Shown: positions 44,001 to 53,600 of the stretch, in pieces
How positions within the stretch are numbered: position 1 is the first letter of the stretch
Layout: every line of letters starts with the position of its first letter
Assembly: GCA_030142905.1 (NCBI GenBank)
Contig: JASJOG010000046.1
Coordinates: 1,857,926-1,921,925, forward strand
Reading direction: 5' to 3'
Length of the DNA: 64,000 bases
Source: Heliopora coerulea
Lineage: Eukaryota; Cnidaria; Anthozoa; Scleralcyonacea; Helioporidae
Translations under genes and position numbers: made by a program
Notes under the pieces: model-generated
Databases searched by the model: none
Seen by the model: the letters and a program-made list of their open reading frames with translations, nothing else
Told to the model about the DNA's origin: nothing

Positions 44001-47000
44001 AGGATACCTTCATAAGCTGACCTGAATGTGTGTTTTAGGACGACAGAAAAGAAGATATTGAAGAGTGTTGGAGCCAGTACACAGCCTTGTTTCACGCCGC
44101 TGTTTATGTCGAATGCCTCAGACATACTACCATCATATTCCACAGTGTCCCATGTCCCTTCATGAAATGACTTGATGAAGCTTAGGAGTTTTGGAGGGCA
44201 ACCAATTAATGGCAGAATCTTGAAAAGGCCATCTCTACCGACCAAGTCAAAGGCCTTTGTTAGATTGATAAATGCGATGAAAAGGGGCTGTTGTTGTTCT
44301 CGGCACTTCTCCTGGAGTTGCCTCAGTGAGAAGATCATATCCACTGTTGAACATTTGGAGCGGAAACCACATTGGGATTCAGGGTATACCCTCTCAGCGA
44401 GCTGTTGTAGGCAGTGTAGTGCTACTTGGGCAAACAGCTTTCCAGCAATGCATAGTAGTGAGATGCTGCAATAGCTATTGCAGTCACCCTTCTTCTTGTA
44501 ATGAGTTTTGATAATAGAGTCTCTCATCTCCTGTGGGACTAATCCCTCCTCCCAGCACCTACAGAGCAGCTGGTGAAGAGTGTCAAGCAGTTGGCTTCCA
44601 CCACATTTGAAAACTTCAGCCGGGATGCCATCCTGTCCTGGGGCCTTGCCAGATGATATCTCCATGATTGCCTTTGAGAGTTGTTCTTTGGTGGGAATGT
44701 CATCTAACTCGAGCAATGTGGGAAGCCTCTCAGTTTGGTCAAGGGCAGAGGGTGAGACAAAGTTCGTACCACCATAGAGCTCACTGTAGTGTTCCATCCA
44801 GCACTCCATCAGTTTTGACTTGTCAATAATGGTCTCCCTGGTTGATGTCTTCAGTGGAGTGCACCTTGACTGTGTAGGTCCAATTGCCTTCCTGATGCCC
44901 TCAAACATGCCCCTGGCATTTCCAGTGTCAGCAGCTGTCTGGATCTCAACACAGAGACTCATCCAAAAGTTGTTAGCACAGTTTTTGCATTCTTCTTTTG
45001 CATGGCTTCTGGCCTCACAGAGTGCTTCCAGGGACTGTGGTGAAGGGTTACGCTGGTAGTTCTGAAGGGCAACCCTCTTTTCTTCAATTAGAGGTTGGAG
45101 GATTGTGATGTTTGCATTGAACCAATCTTGACTTTTGGGTTCCTTCTTACTGAAAGCCTGCAATGCTGCAGCATGAGTCGCATCCCTAATATGTTGCCAA
45201 TGATCATCTATATCGAGTTCCTGGCAGTCCTCTAGTTTCATGCTCAGGATGTCTTTGAATAATGAGACTTTTTCAGAATAATTTTTTGAATAATACCCAA
45301 TTAATATGGGTTTATTCAATTATTGCATTTATTCAATTTATTATATTTATTCAATTTATTATATGCTGGACTTTGATATTCCTAACATGATTTTTGGGTT
45401 GTAAGCAGTAAAAGAAAAAATAGTTACAATATCAATTATGAATTTGTAAATGTGTGTGTTTATATATTTAGTGTGTGTTTATGTGTAAAATAACAAGCAT
45501 GAAAACTTCCACCTGACATGTTTACCATGAATTGACAAATCAGAGTATAATTGCAGTTTTGTTTTCTATTTACAGGAAAGGTTGTTCGTGCTGACATATC
45601 AGAAGGCAGTGATGGAAAGTCTAAAGGTCATGGAACAGTCCAATTTGAAACACCTCTTGAAGCAGTCAATGCAGTTTGTATCCTTTTCAATTTAGTCCGT
45701 TCAGCAATGCAAGACATTTTATTTATTTATTTGTATACTTGTTTGTTTATATATTTAAAAGAAATGGGCTTTACCATAAAGGTGGGATCGTTAAAAATTA
45801 CTTATAACTGTCATTGTACAGCAATAGTCTTGACCAAATCCTTAACTATTACACAGGTGTCATGAATGGAAAGCCTTTGTACGATAGACCTATGAATGTT
45901 CGGCTGGTAGGTGTGGCTATACCACATACCTTTTTCTTTTAACAGTAATTAGTTTCAAAAAGCAAATTGTTGCATATAGTGTTGCAATAATAGTTGCAAT
46001 TAATGATGTTCTTAACAGTATTCATCTGGAAAAAGAACAAAACATGTGTAATTAGATTAGCCATTTTCCGTGAAAATTCTTCACCGTGACTGGTTATTGA
46101 AATTAGATCTATCTATTATGACTTACTGGCTTGAAATTCTGGACATCTACCCTTCTGTCTTTTAAAAGGTGAAGTTAATGTCTCTTCAGAAGGTAGCATG
46201 AAAAGAAATCTTAGTAAACGATCAACATGCCGTAACAAAAGCCTTTCAGGCGCACTTGTAGGAATGCCCCTGAGTGAACAGTGGCAAAAAATTCACCGTC
46301 GAGATAATTCCGGGAAGTCGAACAAACTATCCAGAAAAACTAACTTCTAACTATGTTATCATAAATTACTCTCAACTATTTCTGTATTGATAGTGAGTAT
46401 AAATATCGCAAATTACTTGTAATATTGGCCCAACATACGTAGGTTAGGGTGGAGTTTCTCACACTTCCAACTAACCAAGCTATTGTTTTCATGATAATCT
46501 GACACTGCCGAAGTCGACTGAAAAATTTTAACTCGAGCGGGATTTGAACTCGCACCTTCGGGATACCGGTCCGCCGCTCGACCTGCTATCGCTCTACCTC
46601 TAACCAAGCTATCACTTTTGTTCTTTTTGAAGGATCGTGAATCTCCTTACTTCAGCATGTTTGGTGGCAATACCAATAACGTGACTACTGCCCCTAACTT
46701 AGCTGGGATGGCAGGCATGGCAGGCATGGCAGGAATGAATCCTTTAGCCATGCTTCAGCTGCAAAGTATGGCCAGTTTGGGAAGTATGGCGGGATTGAGT
46801 GCCTTAGCGGGGATTGGTGGAATGAATTACGGTGGGTCGGCCACAGGCACACAGACTTCTGGGATAGCAACTGGTGACACCTCGACCATGTCGGGCATGA
46901 CTAGTGCTATGAGTAACGCAAATCCGTATGCAAGTATGTTTGGTGGTCAGAGTTTTGGAGGTCAGAATATGATGATGCCAGCTGCTCAAACACTAACAAA

Positions 47001-49709
47001 AGTTGATACGACAAAGCAGGTGTTTGTTCGTAATGTAAGTGTGGGGAAAAGGTTTGTAGTTTGTGCGGAATCACACAGAAATAGACTTCTTGTTTGTAGC
47101 TTGGTTTAAACATAGGCAAGGGTGCCATTGGCTGGGTGGTATACTCAAAGTGCGCAAGGTTTTCAAGGTCTCCATCTCCTTTTGGTCCGCTCCAGACGTC
47201 TCGTTAAAACCGTGGACATGACATGGCTGGTGTTATAAAAATTTTGTGATGTTTTAAACAGTTTATTGCGGTTTGGCTTTGTTCTGCCGAGATTGTTTGA
47301 TCCTTGGAAATCTCTTTGTCGCTCTTGTTATTTTGTTTTGAGAAAGATATTTCAGAGTGAAGATATTTGGCTTATATGGGAGCTTGTCTGATGATATGAC
47401 ATAACCCGAACTATAACTATAACTGGTGATGTTTAAAGAATTCACCATTTTCTTGGGGGTTTGAGAGAATTAGCTTCGGAAACCAGTTGCTAAATTGTAT
47501 GGGTACATGCTCTGATGGAAGGTTATGGTGTTTTGTGGGTGGGAAGAAAAGGGTTTGGTTGGATTGTCTTTGGACATCAAGGATCATTGTTCCTGGTATC
47601 CAGACATTAAAAAATTGGGTAAGTTCGAGTCAGTTTGTTTCAATTTTTTTTGACTTTTCCCAGAAAAAAATTAACTTTCTGAAAAGATTTAATCGAACTT
47701 ACATTTCACGGTTGAAAGGGTTGCTTCATTTTCCTTCCCAAAGATGAATGATGGAAAGATTAAAGTACACCCACGAGTTTCGCTGATTTATACCTGGTTG
47801 TCTAGTTTTCTTTGTCACTTACTTTACAGTATCTTTTGATACTTGGTACTGTTTCATCGATGATGTCATGTGGAATATTTTTTATGATGATTTGAAGACA
47901 AATTTTGTCCATAGGAAGAAGAAACAACTATTTATTAAAGTTTGTTACGGCAATAAGCTGTATTAATCAGAAGCTCTTCTTTGAAATAACTTTGTAGAAC
48001 AACGCAAAACATCATGGATTACTGGGGTATAACCTTAAAACCACCAAATGGACCTCATGGTCCTTTGACATATTAACATGGTGCTTTAGATGAAAACAAT
48101 TTGTAAAATGTCTTTACAATTTTATATAGCACTGAAAATGACTGTTCTGTTTGGCTGTATTTCATTTTGAGTGGTAAAAGAACTTAAGCGAGCATAACGT
48201 TTTTTTGACTTCACATTTCAAAGGATCTATCACTTAGCCATCCGTATTAAAAATTTCCGATAAAAATCTTAAAACCTGAATTTTTGGTGATTCTTAAGAA
48301 ATTTCCTGCCAGCCGTCTCTAAAAAAGTTGGTGGTTTTAACGTTAAAGCATCGTTTATCGAATTATTAGTAGGATCTAAACGTGAAAATAGTCTGAACGA
48401 AACTTGATATTCAAGTTATCTGTAACGGACAAAATACGAGAAGTTTTTAATGAGCATCAGTTTTCAAAATGTCGGTTGTCGGTTTGGCTTCGCATTTTTT
48501 ACGAACTAGCGGTTGTTGGCTTATAATTTTGTATTCCGTTCTTTTTAAACATTGTTCTCCCATTTACAGATTTTAGATTAATGTCTCTGATCACTTTCCT
48601 TGCTTTAGCTTCCTTGGAAAGTAACATGGCAAGAGTTGAAAGATAAATTCAGAGAAGCAGGTATGGTTGCTAAATTTTTCATTAAAATAGAGAAAGAAAG
48701 GAACTAATGCTGATTTATTGGTTATTAACCTAATAGGCCCTGATTTATTTTAACTGTTAATTCTATTTGCTTTTGATGTAATTATCAATTTGATACAATC
48801 TTACTGCAGGCGATTTATATCACTGTTGAATTGTTTCTTTTTCCACATTTTTGATTGGCTTAAAAATACCGCCGCTTCACCTACGACAGCTGTCAGGTGC
48901 CCCCTGACGTTCAAAAGGGGGAAATTGGAAGATTACGTAGGAAGGATGAAAGTTTTTACATAAGAATTTGATTGGATTCAAAAAGATTTAAGTCCTGAAA
49001 TTTTAGCTCGACAGATTGACTGATAATCTAGGATTAGCACAAAGTGTCTTTATTTGTACTGGATAACTCTATCAGCTACCTAAGCTGTTCTCCCGAGAGG
49101 TAAACCACCCAACCTTCATGGGTCCAGTGTTATTACAGGAGGAAACCGGAGTACCCGGAGAAAACCTGCGATGCTTGGTAGAGTTAAACTGGACGACACT
49201 CTTCTCACATGTGACCAAGGTAATCACGTGGAGTCGGAATCGAACCCTAGTGGTGAGAGACGCGTGCACGACCACTGTGCCACCAGCGCCCCATAGCTAG
49301 CTGTCCTTTGAGCAACCGTTTCTTCTTCGTTTCACCTCCCACCATTACCTTGTATATTGCAAGTTGTTAATACTACTTATTAGTTTTGCTTTGAAAGAAA
49401 TGTTGGTAAGAACTGTTTCTTAATGGCGGACTAACATGTAAACACTCGTTAAAGGCCGGGTAGTGAGAGCTGATGTTTTGATGGATGAAAAGCAAAGGTC
49501 GAAAGGATGTGGAACTGTTCTTTTTGAAAGCGCTGAAGACGCAGCAAGAGCAATAAGTATCCTTTTACTCCACGTATTCAGATTCTTAAACGACTTATGA
49601 TAATCAGTATTTTTTGTCGTCTCTATTTACCTTAACATCAATACTAGGTACGCTTAACGGAACAATCATGGACGGCCGTCAAATTGAAGTTAGAATGGAT
49701 CGTGGTTGA
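38032..49709 (+). CDS. HNRNPM: hnRNP M / MYEF2-type RNA-binding protein, three RRMs, complete, 12 exons
   Basis: Nuclear pre-mRNA-binding protein acting in splicing; the family includes Drosophila rumpelstiltskin. Exons: 38032-38368, 38569-38621, 41616-41623, 41750-41843, 42319-42513, 42661-42712, 45576-45677, 45857-45906, 46633-47034, 48609-48660, 49455-49556, 49648-49709. Phases close (1509 nt, 502 residues). An Arg/Asp/Glu-rich N-terminus is followed by RRM1 (about 90-164; NRVYVSNLPF, RNP1 SKGCGIVEF), RRM2 (about 223-297; SVFVSN, KGHGTVQF), a Gly/Met-rich linker with GMAGMAGM repeats (298-425) and RRM3 (about 426-500; QVFVRN, KGCGTVLF). Start chosen as the first ATG of the long first exon; ATGs at 38055 and 38058 are alternatives. 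Exon 3 is 8 nt. Introns 7 and 11 have U12-type signals. AATAAA at 50074-50079. Confidence 0.94.
40150..41122. mobile_element. pogo-like MITE, copy 2, opposite orientation, with a nested insert
   Basis: Starts CAGTAGAACCTGAGTTTTAT and ends TCAGGTTCTACTG, flanked by TA (40148-40149, 41123-41124). Its reverse complement aligns with copy 1 at 32333-33117 over its length, except for an extra 191 bp (40564-40754). Located in hnRNP M intron 2. Confidence 0.88.
40564..40754. mobile_element. Short Harbinger-like MITE nested in the pogo-like MITE
   Basis: Inverted ends GGGCCATTCACACT and AGTGTGAACAGGCCC enclose repeated gatcgatct-type palindromic words. Copy 1 of the host MITE has the empty site (about 32700-32712), which proves this segment was inserted. 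The flanks differ at a short TA-rich junction consistent with a degraded 3-bp duplication. Confidence 0.75.
42891..42921 (+). repeat. Left arm of an inverted repeat flanking the LINE
   Basis: gttaggaatatcaaag-ct-cagcatataat is repeated in inverted orientation at 45356-45386 with two adjacent differences over about 30 bp. The arms stand just outside the two ends of the LINE copy. Confidence 0.85.
42930..45300 (-). mobile_element. Non-LTR retrotransposon (LINE), 5'-truncated, reverse transcriptase nearly intact
   Basis: One frame runs on the minus strand from 45319 to a TAG at 43153-43151 (722 codons). It shows the RT motifs KAPGQDGIPAEVFK, FINLTKAFDLVGRDGL, GVKQGCVLAPTLFN and catalytic FLFADDAALVAH, then the C-terminal LRWLGHVRQM and LLYGELELGSRPVGRPKL. 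Past the TAG the same frame stays open to a TAA at 42964-42962 and encodes a Cys/His finger, CGDCGCVCCSRIRLVSHQRKC with one residue over the usual spacing. The N-terminal endonuclease is absent. One premature stop and few other lesions indicate a young copy. It lies in hnRNP M intron 6, antisense to the gene. The clade (RTE-like or other) is not resolved by eye. Confidence 0.9.
45297..45386 (+). repeat. AT-rich tandem repeat and right arm of the LINE-flanking inverted repeat
   Basis: A unit like tttattcaatttattat is repeated about three times (45305-45360). It is followed by atatgctggactttgatatt-cctaac, the inverted copy of the left arm at 42891-42921. Confidence 0.8.
45678..45856 (+). other. 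U12-type intron (hnRNP M intron 7)
   Basis: The donor is GTATCCTTTTC, a full match to the minor-spliceosome 5' consensus. The 3' end has tccttaac, a U12 branch-site consensus, 12 nt before the acceptor cag. Phase 1, inside RRM2. Confidence 0.85.
46484..46599 (-). mobile_element. SINE family A, full short copy with 13-bp target-site duplication
   Basis: The minus strand starts with a tRNA-like head (AGGTAGAGCGATAGCAGGTC, B box GAGTTCAAATCCC) and ends TTATCATGAAAACA. Both sides carry the identical 13-bp ctaaccaagctat (46471-46483 and 46600-46612), as expected for LINE-driven retroposition. It sits in hnRNP M intron 8, with the right duplication ending 20 nt before exon 9. Confidence 0.88.
49065..49300 (-). 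mobile_element. tRNA-derived SINE (family C) with a conserved core-like segment
   Basis: The minus strand has the head TGGCACAGTGGTCGTGCACG (A-box-like) and GGGTTCGATTCCGACTCC (B box). A body with ggttttctccgggtactccg followed by gtttcctcc is a motif recurring in many invertebrate SINEs. Located in hnRNP M intron 10. Confidence 0.75.
49557..49647 (+). other. U12-type intron (hnRNP M intron 11), 91 nt
   Basis: Donor GTATCCTTTTA and branch-site-like accttaac 12 nt before the acceptor tag. Phase 1, inside RRM3 at the position equivalent to intron 7 in RRM2. Confidence 0.85.
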
Positions 49710-50073
49710 AGCTGCCTTTGTAGTTACAAGTTGTAGATTGAGGCTATTATATGAGATACGTTAGTGTAGTATTACCTTGATAAGGTTAGCTTCAACGATT
49801 ATGCGCAGTGTATAAAAGATAATTCTTAAATGCTGAAAACCAAATGTTTCATTGTTTGAAGTCTTGACATTTAGTTCAAACTTTTAAGCCTGAAATGTGA
49901 ACAGTATGTCAGAATATGCGTAAGTAAGTGGATTTGCTTAAACATGGGACGTTGTTTTTAATAACATTGTGTATTTTTTAGTTATGAAACTGTTTAGAAT
50001 CTAATTCAGTCTTAATATATTGTGTTTTCTCCTTGCTTTGGTGGGTCCGGCGCTCTGTTTGTGTGAAAAAAAT

Positions 50074-50079
50074 AATAAA
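50074..50079 (+). terminator. Candidate polyadenylation signal of the hnRNP M gene
   Basis: AATAAA 365 nt after the stop codon, on the coding strand and before the POLE2 start. Confidence 0.55.
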
Positions 50080-50629
50080 GGAAAGAAAGTTTCCATTCAA
50101 TTTGGTTTACCAAGAATCTATGAAAAAGGCCAAAATAATTGCATAAAATGTATTTCGATTTATTTTAAAAATATCGACTGGTCATGTCCTGAAATTAACC
50201 ACTTTAATTTTATCCTTTAGTCGCATTGTGCATCTACCAAATTTATCACCATTTCACATTCCTTCCCATTGAAATAGTTTTTGATGTTTTGCCGTGGGAA
50301 ATCAGCTTCAAATCTAATGGACTGAAAGCTGATAAGTGTTATGGACATGTTTAGGATAAAGTTACCTTGGTATAGGTTAAGCATTATGAAGATCATCAAG
50401 TTCGATATCAAGTGCCTGAATCTCATTGTTGGTTTCACAATTCATTTAATAGAAAATCTCATCCTAACACTGAACCTGATAAAATCGTAATCCCAACCTT
50501 AACACTTGGCTCTCCAACTCTTGGAAATCATTTTCCTGGACACACCCCGTCCCGTTTTCACTAGTTACCAGTGTCTTTCAAACTCAACGCATTTTCCCGC
50601 GCAAATTTGTTTTGCCGAATTAAGACAAA

Positions 50630-53600
50630 ATGGCGACAAGAGGAAAGATAGTTACGGCTTTCAAACTTCATGGTCTGTCCTTGAAAAGGTACGTCAAATT
50701 TAGAAAAATAATAACAGAAACATCAACATTTAATCACACTTCGTCCAAATTTAGTGATGCTTCTCGTTTTCTGGGCGACGTTCTGTCAACGGTCAATGAG
50801 AGGGAGTTGGAAACCTGGCTTGATAAAATTATAGAAAGTGTTCAGAAGCAACCTCGTAAGTTTGTAATCTTTTAATTAGGAATTGTCGTTTGTATGTTTG
50901 AAGTGAAACTTTCTAGGTAGACGGGTTCTTGGTTTTGTGAGTGGAAAGAGATTTGTTTTTGTAAACATTAAGATCTATAGCCCCAACACTAACTTATCCT
51001 ACCATTGGTTTAGTTTCTTCCACTCTGGTAAGCAAGGAAACCGTAGAAACTGCAGTCCAGGAATGCAGTGAAACGCCAGATGAAGACAGGTTTGAAATAT
51101 TTTATTAGGCTTACATAAACAACTAAATTTCTCGATTCGTTTGAAAATGAAGGTCTTGTATAAAGCATACTATATGTACGTAAAAAATGCATAGTTGGTT
51201 CTGAAGTACTAAAAGTTTTCAATCATGAATGACAACTAACTGATATATATCTAAGTACACAAAATGCATCGCGACAGTTTCTCTACTAGTGTCTTCTTGT
51301 CCTGATAATTCTCTCTTAACATGGCAGGGGTTATTATCCTCTTCAAGGAAGCATCCACTGAAGTGTTTCAGAAATTGTTTGTTTCATGGACGTGTAATAG
51401 AGGAAACGTATGTAAAAGGGAACAACTGCCAACAGCTTTTTTATTCTGGCTGTTAAGAGATGTTCAAACCAACAGTGCCTGATCACAAGCACTTCTTAAC
51501 CCATAAAGGGGCAAGGGTACACTTCAGTATTTTACTCTGGCTGACACCAGACAATTTTACTCATCACAGGGATGAGTCCCGGCCATTAAAGGCTTAATAT
51601 CCAAGCTTGCTCTCTTTGCAATCAATACTGAGACTGTTATTGAAAAATTAGTTGTCTAAGTATTGTAGAAACGCTTGCCTCTGGCTATGCATTCTCAAAC
51701 CAAACAACATCCTGAATTGTTTATCAGTGTAGCTCAGTGCATGTGAACGAACATTTGCAATAGGAATTTATTTTTGTCCCATTGTTGAGCAAAGATTTAT
51801 TATTTTCCCTTCTTTTTCTTTACCTAGTGACAAAGCTTTTTGTGTCATCAGTGCTTTTGAGTAAGTCTTTAAAAGACATCTTGTGAAGAACTGTTAGTGT
51901 TTCAGTGAAAAGAAATTAAGTTCAGGATTCTTTTTTTTTTTTTTAAAGAGTTCCACGGTACAAATACAACCCAGACAGAAAAAAGTTTTTAAAGTTGAGT
52001 GTAAACATTTTGTTTGATCATTCATTGATGTATTCATGTAAAATGATTTCTTCAATGTTTTAAAGTATTTAAGAGGAAGTAACATGAGTTAAACAGACAG
52101 TGGTGTAACTAATAATGGGGTATACCCTCCCTAAACAATTCTGGGACACCCCTGCCTGTAAAGTAATTAATGTAATCATCAACCTATATAAGTTGGACAT
52201 TTCCACAATTACAAATGTACAGGGTGATGTATCTAAGGGTTTGAGAGGCATTCCCTCAAATCTGTACTAGATATTCCCCCCAAAGTTTGCTAAGGTACCA
52301 TCAAGGGTGCCCACTTGAAATGTTTTAGTTACACCACTGTGCAGAGATAAATTTATTTTGACGTGGTAACAAAAAGTTATCATGCATCAAACAATTTAAA
52401 CATAGCTTAAAACATTAAACTAAAACTTAAACAAGGTAAAGGATTTGGTGAAGAGCAAGTTAGGAGTTTCTTTGCATTATTTATACTTAGAGAAATATCA
52501 AAAGCTGCATATTTACATCCCGAAGCTCCATGTAAGGCAGAATTGTTTAAAGACAGATATTCTGTTGTATATCAGGTAAGAGTCAATAATGTACATGTGT
52601 GAACACATATATGTGTTTCCTGAACTTGCTACCGTAATAGCTGATGAACCAAATGAAAAATTCAATCCTATAAAAGAGAGTTTGAATTTTGCCTAGACTT
52701 TTATCTCAATTTTCTTTCAATAAAGAAAGTATTAGTCAATATTTTGTGGAAAAAGTTCAAAATTCAAATTTTCAATGGTTATATTGGTTTGATCTCAAAT
52801 CCCTTAAAGTCTGTTAAGACACCTTGGCTTCCTTCTAGTTTTTTAATGGAGTCTCAGTGTTTTGAGATCAGTGCAAGAATCCTTAATTGTGTTTGAATTA
52901 ACACTTGAATGAATAAATGATTGAATTAATTAATTGATAAATCAAGTGAGCAAGCAACCAATCACTTTTTTGATCCATTTTATCCCCTTAAAGCGAACCA
53001 TAAGACATGATCTGTTTGCCCCTCCTTCTGCAGCAGCCCATCCAAGTCAAAAAACAAAGAAGTATGAGGTAGGTTTGGGTTTGCACAGTAATTAAGGAGA
53101 ATCAATGATCTTTTAACTGTATCAGTTTTTTACTGCATACTGAATTTAAACTACAGTGACACTATGAGATGCCTTCATGTAGCAGGTCTTGCTGCATTAA
53201 TTTTTTAGCTGAGGCTTGTTGAGTATCTGCTTGGTAGTACAGCAAAGTTGGGAAAGATCATAGTGCTTGGAATGATAGCTCAAATCAAAGAGGTGACCTA
53301 CAATTGTGCATTTCAAGTTTTTTCATTGGCAGTTTCCCTAGTGATATCACCACGAATGCATCACAATATTTCAATATTGTGTAATTTTAGGGGAAATATT
53401 TTTTAGAAGATTGTACTGGAGTAGTTGAAATTGATCTCTCTAAAGCTGTATCCTTTATCTCCGTCTACTTTACATTGCTGTTGCATTTAGCTCATACATA
53501 TTAAGTTTTGCATGATGCATTACATGACCAGAACATGCTTTAATGTTTCTCGTTATTCTTCCTCTCTCCCCTTCTTTCCCAGTTCTTTTGTTTCTCTAAA

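Noticed and set aside
43161..45059. Several + strand open frames of 60-118 codons
   Set aside because: All are antisense shadows of the LINE reverse transcriptase frame.
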